Position numbers and translations under genes: made by a program. A model generated the notes under the pieces. That model saw only the letters and a program-made list of their open reading frames with translations, did no database searches and was not told the DNA's origin. From contig RCSZ01000009.1 of assembly GCA_014898425.1 (NCBI GenBank), positions 1,054,001-1,118,000 on the forward strand: 64,000 nucleotides of DNA. Direction: 5' to 3'. Within the stretch, counting starts at the first letter, position 1. Each line of letters starts with the position of its first letter. Below are positions 1-10,836 of the stretch, piece after piece. The stretch comes from Botryotinia globosa (taxonomy: Eukaryota; Ascomycota; Leotiomycetes; Helotiales; Sclerotiniaceae).

Positions 1-1207
1 TGAAGATTGAGGTTTGTAGTTTGTAATTTGCGAAAAAGGGGTATCTGAGATTTGGAGAAAAGAAGAATCAATAAATGAGCAAAATGGTTGAACAAGATGA
101 AAAAGGTTTTCTTTAGTAGAAGGTCATAGAGAGGGGTGGAGTATTTTGGATTTTCAGGACCGATACCGTCACTTGGTAAATGACGCTAATGGTGGGGGGG
201 CTGTTTCCAAATGGAATCCTTAACATATCAATTTGTTGGCATTCATTGGTCTTGTATCAAAAAGATATGGAACCCCGAGTTGAAGCTCAGTCAGTGAATG
301 TGAGTCGTGACGTACCTTTATCACTTATTTCTTTGCAATGAATTCTGAGCCTTTGACTTTTCGATGGGGGTCAAAGTTAATATGTAAGTATAGATAGGCT
401 GAGGTAGGTAGATGCAATGTTTCCGATTCAAGCTGGCAGTCGTGAAGGGGTGGAGGGGAGGGAAGGGGAGGGAAGGGGAGGGGAGGGGAGGGGAGAGGAG
501 AGGAGAGGAGGTACTCGGTAGGTAGCTTCCATACTTTCAAAGTAGAATCCTGGTGATCGATAAAGTGTTTACTGTACAGGTGGGGTTTCGGCGAAATTGA
601 CCTCATAGCCTCACCAATGTAGCATTACCGAAGAAACTACGGCGAGATCCTCCGATTCATCATGCTTCGTCTTTGTTGGAACTTCTTCCCCTCGGGCTTA
701 TTACAGTATTCGCTATCCTGGGCATGCAAATGCAACCAGAGGAAGCGAAAACTTTATTCCGGTCATAGCACTGGCAGAAAGCTGGAGAGAGTAAGGTGTC
801 GCTATGCTCGAAGGTCTACAGAGCAAATGCGCATATTCAGAAGCAAGTCACAGAGTCATCAGGAGAAAGGACCAAGGCGGACGAGTAGATGCTGTATGTA
901 TAGCATAAATTGATGAATGAACCGGCGTTTTACGACCAATGAACTTCTTTCTATGACTACCTACACATCGAATGTTTGCGGCTGAACTTCTTACGCGAAG
1001 CATTTCTGCCTTCCCAATGACCTCTACCCCTCTCGATTCATAAATGAATAACAAAAATCGGTGCATTTGGGTGATATTTACTATTTCTCAACAAGTTAAT
1101 CGAATCCAATGATGCATGTGTATTCTCTTTGCCATTTGCGATGAATGTTATTACATCTAGGTATCAATCAAATCCTCATCAATGTCTTTTCGATTCATCT
1201 TCAAACT
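1..1207. other. Intergenic, no gene recognised
   Basis: No reading frame here resembles a protein family; the longest ones are low-complexity or short. The only distinct structure is the G-rich minisatellite at 447-511. The part nearest 1207 is likely the 3' UTR of the bL9m gene, which reads toward it. Confidence 0.6.
447..511. repeat. G-rich (GGGGA/GGA)n minisatellite
   Basis: About 65 bases of nearly pure purine made of GGGGAG and GGAGA units on the + strand. It contains many runs of four G separated by one or two bases, so it meets the usual pattern for a G-quadruplex-forming tract on the + strand. The apparent proline-rich reading frame on the opposite strand is only a by-product of this repeat. 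Confidence 0.85.
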
Positions 1208-2173
1208 CTAATCTTGAGCATTGATCTTGATCGACCTTCGAATAGCCTCAGGAGTTCTCCTGAGTTGTATGTCAATCTCATAAATGCCCAAATGTTTGAC
1301 ACGGTCTTTCTCTTCCGCCTCCTGAACGAATTTGATATCTTCCGGTCCAAATAAAACCCGCTTTCCTTCCGAGTCCTGATCTAAGATGGTCCTAATCTTT
1401 GCAGCTATATCCGTAGTTGATACCGATCCATAGATGGGTACCTTTTCTGGTTTCCCTGTACTATTCTTTGAAGCTGCAGCGGATATTGAAGAAGATGACG
1501 CTAGGGATGGTGAGACCTTCTTTACCGGTAGAGGAGCAACAGTAATGGCAGTCTCGAAGAAGTCTATATAAGGTGGTATCAAATCGGATAAGATAGCTGT
1601 GGAGCGTTCGGGCTATTCACAATCAGTCAGCATTTCTTGTCTTTTAATTTGTGGAAAAATTGAAGATAGACGTACGCTCAGAAATTCAAGCTCAACCACT
1701 TTCTTGATATTCAGTCGACGCTCTCCGCTGAGGAATTTTGATGCCTTCTTCTGATCTTGCACTGGCTCTATCCTGGCGGTTTTGCGCTTTCCAAAAGTAC
1801 TATCAGGAAGAGAGACATTTTTCCTCGAACCAACTTGTTCGGATTCTGTAGGTGTCACATATACAGCAAATCCTCTGCCATACAGTTTATTTCGCATCAA
1901 TCCGGGAGGAACTTGAACAATTCTTCCTATACCACAATTAGCCACCGGAGTTTTTCATGGCTTTCAGGTACATGCAAACTTGCCCTTTCTGCCAATTCCT
2001 ATGACAGGTTTCAGTAGCTGAATTGTAACATTATGATCCTTTTCTTTCGCAAGCTTCTTCTTCCCTCGGACCTGCTGGCCGCCTGAGAATAGCAGTCCAT
2101 CGCCGAAACTGCTAGTTGTCCGGCGTAGGCATGCGAGGCATGAAGGTACTCGCGATTGTAATAATGAAGCCAT
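1208..2173 (-). CDS. mrpl50: Mitochondrial large-subunit ribosomal protein bL9m
   Basis: Three exons: 2173-1984, 1926-1676 and 1612-1208, giving about 281 aa. The start at 2173 (MASLLQSR...) is the first ATG and begins an Arg-rich, presumably mitochondrial, presequence. The bL9 N-terminal domain follows (VTIQLLKPVIGIGRKG then RIVQVPPGLMRNKLYG), crossing intron 1; exon 3 carries the SPERSTAIL...IDF segment and the C-terminal domain (RILFGPEDI-like, KHLGIYEIDIQLR). Keeping the conserved GRKG-RIVQVPPG frame requires a GC-AG intron (1983-1927, 57 nt, donor GCAAGT); intron 2 (1675-1613) is GT-AG. Family knowledge: bL9m is a structural protein of the mitochondrial 54S subunit (yeast Mrpl50). Divergent from the ubiquitin protease gene at 2778. 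Confidence 0.9.
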
Positions 2174-2777
2174 TGAAAGACAATGAGTTGAGAAGACCTC
2201 CAAATAATCGTGAGTTCAAATCGCCAAAAATATTTGGGTTTGCTTACTTGACACCTCCGTTTAATTCATTCACCCCTCCACTAGCGTCGGAATATCGGCA
2301 TGAACAAAGGCTGGGGTAACGACAAAATGAAGTCTGTATTGCCAATATTTGGTTCGGTTGATATTGATAAGAGATTTCGGAATACCTTCGTTTCACAAAG
2401 TATTTTCTTCAGATCATTCATGACAGTCGGGCATCTCGTACTGTCTGCGGAGGAGGAATTTCAAGGAGTTGACACACAATCCATTGTTCTTACTGAGATC
2501 CGGAATAACTCTGCCTGCGGGGACTTGATCTCACTTCACAGAACTTAGAGGCCTCAACTCCTTATTTTCTTGGACACAGAAAGAAGTCGCCCAAACGGTT
2601 TAATTCGAAGGTGTGTTTTGTGATGGAACAGTGACTATTGAAACTTCTTTCTTAGCCTTTCAACATTACCTCTTTCCTCATAACCTCTTCTCCTCAACCT
2701 CATCTTTGATTCAACTCGTCCACCATCTTATCCGACCTCCCCCCGAAATTCCCGACGATCTTTAGTTTGACGAAAGT
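2174..2777. promoter_or_regulatory. Divergent promoter region bL9m / Ubp16-like
   Basis: About 600 bases between two genes that read apart. No protein-like frame is seen. The last 150 bases before 2778 are pyrimidine-rich (CTCTTCTCCTCAACCTC type), as is common in ascomycete core promoters. No specific binding site is claimed. Confidence 0.5.
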
Positions 2778-4775
2778 ATGCCAGATAAACAATTCACGAC
2801 TTTAACATATGCCGCGGGCGCCTCTCTAGCTGCAATTACACTCGTCTATGTGTTTGCGCCAACCTTCCTAATGGACGAACAAAACTCGTCATCCAACACG
2901 AGGAAGAAAGGAGTGGTAGGCTTGATCAATACTGCCAATGATTGTTTTATAAATTCAGTACTCCAGGCCCTTGCTGGTTTGGGCGACCTACGCATCTATC
3001 TGATTCGGGAAACGCACAGAAGGGACTTGGATAACTCAGAGGTATACAGTCGAATTGTGGAGGACCCGGCGCGGCAAGGTTTACCAGCATGGAAAATAGA
3101 AGGTCTACAAAAGGGCGTAGTTACCACGGGACTGAAAGATATTCTGGACGCATTGAACGAAAGACCTTTATACAAGAAAACTATATCTGCTGGGCCATTT
3201 GTAACTGCGCTGGAAGCTGCTTTTAAGCAGAGGATTAGCCGGCAACAACAGGACGCGCAGGAGTTTTTGCAAGTAGTGGCCGAGAGATTGAACGATGAGT
3301 ATCATGCAGGTCACAGGGCGAGAAACCATGCAAGGGAATTGGAGGCTGTCACTGCAGAATTGCACACTTCAACAGAGGAAACTGTAAACGAGGAGTTGGG
3401 CCAGCTTAGTTTGAATGAGGCCGAGACCAGCTCTCCTGCGACAAAAGCGCCATCACATTCTTCTCATAACTCAGAAAAGGCAAGCTCAACTTTGTCACGA
3501 TCGCCTCAACAGGGCGGAGAGTTTAATAGTGAAGTTGATGACGAAGATGGGTTCCCTTTCGAAGGTGGTTCTGAGTCACAAATTGAATGTTTAACCTGTG
3601 GTTTCAAACCAAGGCCCACACAGACAACATTCTGCTCTCTTACATTGACTGTTCCTCAGACCACATCTACCACATTAAATGCATGCTTTGATGTAATGTT
3701 TAAAACGGAATATATTGAGGACTTCAAATGCGAGAAGTGTAGATTATTACATGCCTTGGAAACCTTCGAAAAAGAACATTCTAAATCGAATTCTCAAAAA
3801 TTCAAGGAGAAGACTCAAATATCAATCGACAAACTAAAGGCTGCTATAGAGACAAACCCGGAAGCGGAGCTCCTTGATGTTGAATTGCCAGATTCGAGAT
3901 TTGCTCCGAAGCGAAAAATCGCCAAACATGTCCGTATTACCAAATTCCCAAAAGTCATGGCGATTCATCTGTCGAGGTCAATCTTTGACTCCAGATCAAC
4001 GACAATGAAGAATTCTGCCAAGGTGGCATTCCCTGAACAGCTCCCACTTGGAGGGTTATTGGACCGACGAAAGTACAAGCTTCTTAGTCTAGTCTGTCAC
4101 AAGGGAAGTCACCATAGTGGACACTATGAATCTTTCCGGAGACAAAATATCGTTGCTCCATTTTCAACCCCAAATACTTTCCAACCATCAGTGGCGTATG
4201 CCCGCTCTCCAACTCATACCCCTTCATTACCTTCAACCCCTCAAACAAGCGCTACTCCAAGGGATGATGGTGATAACACTACCCTCTCATCTACTCCAGA
4301 ATTATTGTCCTCAAAGACAGCCTCCACCACATCTCTTTCAAACACAAATGGGCGGCATTCGTTAGACTCTTCACTTAATAATAAACATCTCTCTGGCGTT
4401 AATCCAACATCGGCCAGTTCCATTGCATCGTCGTCCAAGACAGCGGGCCCCACATCAGCCCCTCAAGATTCCGATACTGGTAGCATCCGCTCCTTAGGAC
4501 GTTCGGCTCGGAAAACTCTCTCCAAAGTTTCCAGTACAATCAGTCGATCATCCCCCGCTTCATCTTCGCCGAATCTATCTCCATCCAATCCAGAAATCAG
4601 CCGGACATCTTTGACAGAAACAGTTCGTACTAGGCGGAAAAAGAAGACGGTTGAAAGATGGTGGAGAATTAGCGACGAAAAGATAAAAGAGAGCAAGACT
4701 AGTGAGGTTTTGGGCATGCAAAAGGAGGTTTATATGTTGTTTTACGAGCTAGAGCGGGGAGAGGAAGATTCATAA
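2778..4775 (+). CDS. ubp16: Ubiquitin-specific protease, Ubp16-like, membrane anchored
   Basis: Single exon, 665 aa. A hydrophobic segment at residues about 12-31 (AAGASLAAITLVYVFAPTFL) predicts an N-terminal membrane anchor, as in Ubp16/USP30-type enzymes of the mitochondrial outer membrane. The Cys box is GLINTANDCFINSVLQAL with the likely nucleophile C56; the His box is HHSGHYESF with H449; the third-residue region is RWWRISDEKI near residue 622. Two CxxC pairs (IECLTCGF and FKCEKCRLL) form the usual zinc-binding finger of the USP fold. A Ser/Thr/Pro-rich linker of about 150 residues is inserted between the His box and the final WRISD segment, and is probably disordered. Role from the family: hydrolysis of ubiquitin isopeptide bonds on membrane-associated proteins. 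Confidence 0.9.
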   Translation: MPDKQFTTLTYAAGASLAAITLVYVFAPTFLMDEQNSSSNTRKKGVVGLINTANDCFINSVLQALAGLGDLRIYLIRETHRRDLDNSEVYSRIVEDPARQGLPAWKIEGLQKGVVTTGLKDILDALNERPLYKKTISAGPFVTALEAAFKQRISRQQQDAQEFLQVVAERLNDEYHAGHRARNHARELEAVTAELHTSTEETVNEELGQLSLNEAETSSPATKAPSHSSHNSEKASSTLSRSPQQGGEFNSEVDDEDGFPFEGGSESQIECLTCGFKPRPTQTTFCSLTLTVPQTTSTTLNACFDVMFKTEYIEDFKCEKCRLLHALETFEKEHSKSNSQKFKEKTQISIDKLKAAIETNPEAELLDVELPDSRFAPKRKIAKHVRITKFPKVMAIHLSRSIFDSRSTTMKNSAKVAFPEQLPLGGLLDRRKYKLLSLVCHKGSHHSGHYESFRRQNIVAPFSTPNTFQPSVAYARSPTHTPSLPSTPQTSATPRDDGDNTTLSSTPELLSSKTASTTSLSNTNGRHSLDSSLNNKHLSGVNPTSASSIASSSKTAGPTSAPQDSDTGSIRSLGRSARKTLSKVSSTISRSSPASSSPNLSPSNPEISRTSLTETVRTRRKKKTVERWWRISDEKIKESKTSEVLGMQKEVYMLFYELERGEEDS

Positions 4776-5466
4776 AAGCATTCTGGGGGGATGTATTGCA
4801 TGAAAACATGGGGTTTAGGTTCTATTTTGTATATTGATTGAATATGTATTTGATACCGGAAGCAGGTTTGAACCGAATAGATGAACATTAGATAGTCCCA
4901 GCGAGAAAATATACTTTCAAGCGCTGGGAAATTATGCTATGAATTCTGAGTAATACGATTATTTGCATTATAAAAATACTTGACGATATCAGAAACGACT
5001 ACCAGCCAAACGCAGGTCCTAGATATCAGTTGTTGAGAAGAACCTCCAGGGCTGGTGATAATAGTATATTAGTCGCCCGAAAAGAGTTTGTGGTTGTCAA
5101 TCGTCCAAATGGAGTAACTGCTGAACATCGAAATCTTTACATTCACCGCCCTCAGATCTACCAAATCCACTCTCGAACAACAACCAAGCAATAAATTACT
5201 TACTTGCTTAATAAAATCGATTGTTTATTATTATACATTCTGCGTGAATCAATTGTTTGCTGTTTTAAAGTTCCCGTATTAACGTCCCAATACAATACAG
5301 CTACAGCTACGGGCTATCAAGATTACCCTGGTTCACGCGCTCGCCCCTCCAAGCTCAGAAAAACGCGCTCTTCGCGTTCTCATTCCACGAATATCAAGAT
5401 TCTCCAAACCGCGATCGATACAACACAATTGCATTGCAACAACACATCTTGTTAATATGCGCGCAA
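4776..5466. other. Intergenic: 3' UTR of Ubp16-like gene and promoter of next gene
   Basis: No protein-like frame. The left part is AT-rich and looks like 3' UTR; from about 5150 it turns C-rich (leader of the gene starting at 5467). Confidence 0.5.
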
Positions 5467-7875
5467 ATGGCTCCTGGCAAACAACCTCGATATGATAGCT
5501 CGCCTTCACCGCGCACGAGAGGAACTTTCCGCGCGAATATTAATGATAATGGGACTGACATATGGGGCAATAGAGCGAGGGGAGGGTCCGGAGATACCTG
5601 GATAAAAAAAATAATGGAGGATGATGAAAACAATGGGGAAGATGCGAGTGTAGATATCGAGGGTGTTACAAGAGATATTGGGAAGATGAGAGAGGAGGAA
5701 GCTAATGGGACGGGTAGGGGATGGGATACAGAGCTTGAGTTTACGGCTCGGAGTGTGGATATCAATCGTAGTCCACGACTGAAAACGAATGGTATACCGA
5801 GCAGGATAGAGGAGATTATGGAGCAGGAGAGGAGTTTTGTTGAAGATGACGAGGAGGAAGAGGAACATGGAGAGGCAAATTATGTGAAGGTTCAAAAAAG
5901 ACCGGGGAGGAGAGGAAAGTCCGTTGATAATCCTGAAAGTCGTAAAATTTCGCGGCCAGTACAGGATGAGAATTCGAAAAAGGAGACAGTTCACGCAAAA
6001 TCAGAGGAACGGAGAGAGCGTGTGCGGAGAGAATTGGAAAAACGGCGTGCGGAACGGAGACCAATTACTTCGTACGAGAGTGAAGATAATAAGATTCCCC
6101 AAGAAAGGCAGGAAGGAGCATTGCAGAATAGGTTGCCCCGGGAACGAAGATCAAAAAGCGGTGACTTCTCGAAAAGCAATTCATTCCATGTCGACAATAA
6201 TGTACGCAGTATGCGGAATGATAAAGAAAATGTTATGCCGCAGGAAGAGAGACCGTTATCCCGACTAGAAAGAAGGTTCCAAGGGGAAGATGGCTTGAAG
6301 TCACTACAGAGGGCCCGTGAAAGCAGATCAAGGACCGATTACGAACAGAAGGTTCCAGAGAATACCGAACCGCGGACGAATTATGAATCCAACCATAGAG
6401 TTCTAGAAAATGCTGAACCACGGCCAATGGCCGAATATAGCCATAGGACACTAGGAAATTTTAAGCCACGATCTTTGGAACGACTTACAGCCAACGACAA
6501 AACTGATAAGATGCACGAAAAAACAATACTTGATGAAGGAGAGAGGATACGTGGAACGCCTATTACAGTACTTCCAGAAAATGAGACACGTCCAAATTCA
6601 ACGACTTCTAAACAAGAAGATTCCCTTCAGATCTTAAGGAATCTTTCTAAAGCCATTACGGGTACAAGTGGAAGCGGGAGAAATGGTTCCGATAAATTAG
6701 ATAATGATCTTGAAATTCCGGTATTATCAGAAAGATCTCCCTACGAGCTTGAACAGGTCTCTGAGAGGCTTCCAGACTCCGCACCCACCCCTCCTCCATC
6801 AGCGCCTATCAATCCCCTTCTATTGCCCACCCCCAAAGTCACAGGTGGGTGGATCGAAACCCCTGCACCACCGCGAATGCGCACCAACGGTAGAACACCC
6901 AAAGAACAACCTCAGATCAAAGAGGAACCTTCCTCGCCCCGCAGCCACAGTGAGCCTTCCAAGCCTTCCCGGTCACAGTCGCGATCCCGTCCAACTCCAA
7001 TGAATAGTGCCCCTACCATCTCCGCCGCTGCCGACCTCCAACGTATAGAAAAAGAAGCTCGAGTCGATGATTCCACTACAATCGATCGAGACTTCTCCCT
7101 ATTTTTGAAGAACCAAGCTACGTCTCCAAATTCTGAAACTGTAGAGATCAATCTCGATTTCGATGAAAATGGTCAACAACTTTCTCACGAAGATAAAGAG
7201 AAAAGGTTAGAGGAGCTTGCGTTCCTTCGTATGAATCGGAGTTTAAAACACACTACGAGTAGTATACGAGATGCGAGACATGGCATTGAAAGACTGGAAC
7301 AGCAAGTCTCTTCATCAGGACCACGTTCACACTCAGCCAAAGAACTCGGCCTCCCATCCCCCAAAACATCATCTCGTCCCTTTTTCCTAGATGCTCCTCT
7401 AAACCCTGCCTTGAACCCAAATGTTCACTACCTCATAATACCCCTTCCCCGCCTCCGTCACCCTGGAACTAGAAAATTTACCTGGTTCGGACTACTATTT
7501 ACCATCTTCGTATCGTGGTTTGTAGCTGAATGGGCTATGTGTGAAACTTATTGTCATCCCAAGTACTCGAATAAAGATATTTGGCACCCTTCCGACCCGT
7601 TTTGGCCCTGGGCTATTCCAACCAAAATGGATCAGTGGACGGGGAAGGTAGTCAGTAGGGGGTTAGGAGATGCGTGGGATTGGTGGGAGGGGTATGATGA
7701 GGAGATCAGGATTTGGAAGGAGAAAATGAAGAGGGAAGGAGTGACGACACCCAAAGTTGTGGGGCTGGGAGATGACGAGGTGATAGACGAAGTTGTGGAA
7801 AATCACGCTGGTAAAGATGATGGAAGGAAAGGAGGAAGCAGCTGGTGGAGCTGGGATAATGATGAGATTTTGTAG
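5467..7875 (+). CDS. Uncharacterised protein, disordered with one C-terminal TM segment
   Basis: Single exon of about 802 aa from the first ATG (MAPGKQPRYDSSPSP); the frame is open upstream only through non-ATG codons. Residues 1-640 are strongly charged and low complexity: acidic stretches near residue 125 (DDEEEEEEHGE), long Arg/Glu-rich runs that may be helical, and an internal run of loosely repeated NYESN/EPR units near 300-335. Residues about 635-670 are ordered (PFFLDAPLNPALNPNVHYLIIPLPRL), followed by one TM helix (about 671-692, WFGLLFTIFVSWFVAEWAMC) and a Trp-rich tail (DIWHPSDPFWPW, AWDWWEGY). I do not recognise the family. The layout, a long disordered arm, one helix and a short tail, would suit a nuclear-envelope, ER or spindle-pole anchoring protein, but that is inference. 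Confidence 0.85.
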   Translation: MAPGKQPRYDSSPSPRTRGTFRANINDNGTDIWGNRARGGSGDTWIKKIMEDDENNGEDASVDIEGVTRDIGKMREEEANGTGRGWDTELEFTARSVDINRSPRLKTNGIPSRIEEIMEQERSFVEDDEEEEEHGEANYVKVQKRPGRRGKSVDNPESRKISRPVQDENSKKETVHAKSEERRERVRRELEKRRAERRPITSYESEDNKIPQERQEGALQNRLPRERRSKSGDFSKSNSFHVDNNVRSMRNDKENVMPQEERPLSRLERRFQGEDGLKSLQRARESRSRTDYEQKVPENTEPRTNYESNHRVLENAEPRPMAEYSHRTLGNFKPRSLERLTANDKTDKMHEKTILDEGERIRGTPITVLPENETRPNSTTSKQEDSLQILRNLSKAITGTSGSGRNGSDKLDNDLEIPVLSERSPYELEQVSERLPDSAPTPPPSAPINPLLLPTPKVTGGWIETPAPPRMRTNGRTPKEQPQIKEEPSSPRSHSEPSKPSRSQSRSRPTPMNSAPTISAAADLQRIEKEARVDDSTTIDRDFSLFLKNQATSPNSETVEINLDFDENGQQLSHEDKEKRLEELAFLRMNRSLKHTTSSIRDARHGIERLEQQVSSSGPRSHSAKELGLPSPKTSSRPFFLDAPLNPALNPNVHYLIIPLPRLRHPGTRKFTWFGLLFTIFVSWFVAEWAMCETYCHPKYSNKDIWHPSDPFWPWAIPTKMDQWTGKVVSRGLGDAWDWWEGYDEEIRIWKEKMKREGVTTPKVVGLGDDEVIDEVVENHAGKDDGRKGGSSWWSWDNDEIL

Positions 7876-8928
7876 CAATGCATCAGTATAGTTTAGCGGG
7901 CAAAACGTGCTTGGATCAGTTTATAGATATTTGGTGTTTAAAAAGATGGACAAATTCGTGGTGGCGTTCAAGGAAAATTTAATCCAGGGATTAGACGTGC
8001 CATGTTGCATTGTTGGGATGGGTACCTGACCTGGAAACCTCATGGTTGGATAGGGTCAGATGGTGTATGGCGCAGTGTTTGAGCTTGGTCAAGTTGGTGA
8101 GCTGGATGCCTTTTGGATCAACCGAATGGAATGGAATGCATATAAAGTCCCTGCTACAATTCTCACAGATCTAAGATTCAAGCGAAAGGTGAAATGTTAA
8201 ATGCATGTGAGTAGGACAGAAAGATGAGTGGTATTAAAATCACGGCATTTCAGATACCTAGGTAGTTCTAGGGCGCGCATCAAACCTCTCAGAAAATCTC
8301 TAATCTCTATCAGGAGATCCATTTGAACAAGAATTCAATTGTATAGCCGAACCTATACGGGGCTTGGAAGCCGCTAGTCGCTTGAATGATATTCAGTATT
8401 TCGTTAGTCCGACGCGGTGGAAATAACTTTGTAACTGATTGAAAATCCTCACTGGAATTCAACTTGCCCAGATTTAAGACCCGGCAGAGACTAGCGAGAG
8501 GAATCAGTGCGAACCCGTGTCTGGGTGTATTCTTGCCAACACTTACTCCCAAACTATACTGATTCTCCAAAATTGGCATCAAGATCGTTTCAACCTAGAT
8601 TTTTGATTTGAAAACATTTCCTACGTGTTGATTGATGTTGTTACCATACGCATTTCTATTTGAGGTTTAGATGGTCAGTTGAATAGATATGGTCCGATAT
8701 CGAAAAGGCTTTATTTCCGCGGCTACCAGATGCATCTACTGAGGCTGAAATTCTAATCACAACTGAGAGATTGAAGCTACAGATTCTGGAAGTAGCAATA
8801 CTAATGACATGATATTCATATTGCTAGTCGAGCGTATTTTTCTCTTTCAGCGAGTCAGACGATTACTCCCAATTCCAGCCCGCTGTTGCTACTTCCTGAG
8901 CGCCAGCATGTCGTCCATCTGAACCAAT
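7876..8928. other. Intergenic, no gene recognised
   Basis: Convergent spacer of about 1 kb between the TM protein and the phosphatase gene. A 90-codon frame on the - strand (8310-8582) has no recognisable motif and is not called. Confidence 0.55.
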
Positions 8929-9528
8929 TCACTTCTTCCCTTGCAGCAAGTTCAACATTTCATACTGTCCTGTGGATCTCCCGTAATGGGTCTTCTCCAC
9001 GTTGTTCTTAGCATAATCGGCAATCCTAAAATCCGGCGTCTTTCCTTTTGCCTTCTCAATCTTGTACTGCAATGCCGTAATCATTGTGCCCGTTCTCCCA
9101 TGCCCATACCCACAGTGGACGAGTGTAGGTACTTTTGCATTCAAATACTCTCGATAGGCCGTTTCCATCTGGTCCAGAGACGGCGGTGTATAATCTGCTA
9201 CAGGAAGATGTGTGTAGATGATTCGCGGATCGGCATTGGCCAATTCGGCTTCAATCTTGAGACAACTTGGTTCATCGCCGTTGAGACAAATCACATGGCC
9301 GATATTGTGTTTGTGCAAGAATGCAATGCCCTTTGCGTTGATGAACTGGGAAGGGTCGCCTGGTGGGGAAACGTAGTTCGGAGAGGAAGAACGGTAAAGA
9401 GTGTACGGACCGGGATATCCAGTTACAGGTTTCCAGCGGTGGAAACCAGCCTCTTCGGCTTCGCTTCCGATGTCTTGGGCGATGACATCGCTTTCTCTGT
9501 AGGCTTTGGTATTGGTGGTGGGGAGCAT
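8929..9528 (-). CDS. Tyrosine/dual-specificity-type Cys phosphatase
   Basis: 199 aa from the first ATG at 9528 (MLPTTNTKAYRES); upstream codons in frame are non-ATG. The signature is HCGYGHGRTG, the HC(x)5R loop, with nucleophile C139 and phosphate-binding R145. The segment LPVADYTPPSLDQM supplies the likely general acid D112, about 27 residues before the Cys, as expected for the Cys-phosphatase fold. The N-terminal ordered part (YTLYRSSSPNYVSP) resembles the start of small DSP domains. No signal peptide or TM segment, so probably cytosolic. The substrate cannot be told. It is shorter than classical PTPs (about 250 aa) and fits the compact DSP class. A short upstream exon cannot be excluded. 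Confidence 0.8.
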   Translation of the reverse strand: MLPTTNTKAYRESDVIAQDIGSEAEEAGFHRWKPVTGYPGPYTLYRSSSPNYVSPPGDPSQFINAKGIAFLHKHNIGHVICLNGDEPSCLKIEAELANADPRIIYTHLPVADYTPPSLDQMETAYREYLNAKVPTLVHCGYGHGRTGTMITALQYKIEKAKGKTPDFRIADYAKNNVEKTHYGRSTGQYEMLNLLQGKK

Positions 9529-10836
9529 GTTCACTGCTTTGGGATCGTGAGTGAAACGAAGGACATGGTATTGTAGTATTCAGTATGGTGTGGGAGCAGT
9601 GCTTCTATATAATTGAATCGGAGGCAGTACAAAGGGTAAAAGGAACATAATTCTAGAAAGAACACAAACAAAGAAAATGGATATACAGAGAACGAAAAGG
9701 CAACAAGAAGTGAAAAGAAACATAGAGACTAAGCAAACTTAGATTTTGGAGGGTAGAGAGAATGTAGACGGTGAAGAGGGCAAAGGAATCAAAGCACTTA
9801 TTGTCAAACAGGTCCAAAGTCAATGTCTTTTAAGAAGTTTTTTTGAAATTCTTCAAAATTGATATAGCAGAATAAAGGAAAGTTATACTTATCATCATGA
9901 GTTAGAGTAAATAATGTAGCCTGACATCAAACATCAATGGATAATAGTAGTCTTCAGAGATAATACTATTTGAATGTCTTTTACTTTAGTGTTGGACGTG
10001 CTTTTCTTTTGTAGAAAACGTATCCTGGCAGAAGTTAGAATTGAGCAATATGGTTCAAAATTCCAAATAACATGCGAAGAATACAAATATGAAGGGTAAG
10101 TAGTTGACTATTGAGTATGAAGTTAATACAGTGTCCTAGCGGCTCCTACAAGTATTTAAATGGAAGATCATAGCAGACAGTAATTAGATTATCAATTAGC
10201 CGAGTCGCCCCTATCCTTCAGGGAAAGAGATAAAATGAGGTTGCGAAGTGCTGTCATTGTGTCTCATATCAAAGTGTCTTTCTCCTATGGATCGAAATTA
10301 TCAACTCTTTCAGAATGTTGTGCATGGTGTTTGTAGGCAATTAGGGATGGGGTCTTGTAAGATGGGTTTGTGTTGGTCAACACGTTTTCACTGTATAAAT
10401 TATGTTAGTTGAATAAGATCATATTCCTTGGCTAAAATGGAATGCATCTTAAACTCGCAACTATGAACGCATATGACTCGGGATTATTCGAAGTAATGTA
10501 ACAGACACTGTTCAGAAGAGCCCAAACCGTGTGCGTCGGACCCTAGGCAACTTGCCAGAATTACGTATCAGTCTCATGAGAGCCTTCGACTTTTAACACA
10601 ATGACTTGTCTGGTAGAAGAACAAGAAAGAGCCATGCTTCTGTGTATAACAATCAAGGTTATAGGACGGAGATATCTACAATTTGCCAATTGAAAAGCCT
10701 GTTGCAGTCAAGTTATTAGAGGACTTATTTTGAATTAGCTATCATATTGGCAGAATAACCATGGAACCTTCAAATGCGCCAGAAAAAGTTATACATCAAG
10801 GTATTGACAATGTGTGAGTGTAACTCATACTCATAC
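9529..10836. other. Intergenic, no gene recognised
   Basis: About 1.3 kb of moderately AT-rich sequence between the start of the phosphatase gene and the 3' end of SSF1. No family-like reading frame or RNA gene seen. Confidence 0.55.

Noticed and set aside
325..606. 93-codon proline/leucine-rich frame on the - strand
   Set aside because: Produced by the G-rich minisatellite; no protein family features.
8310..8582. 90-codon frame on the - strand between two genes
   Set aside because: No motif, no signal peptide, no splice partners; kept as intergenic.
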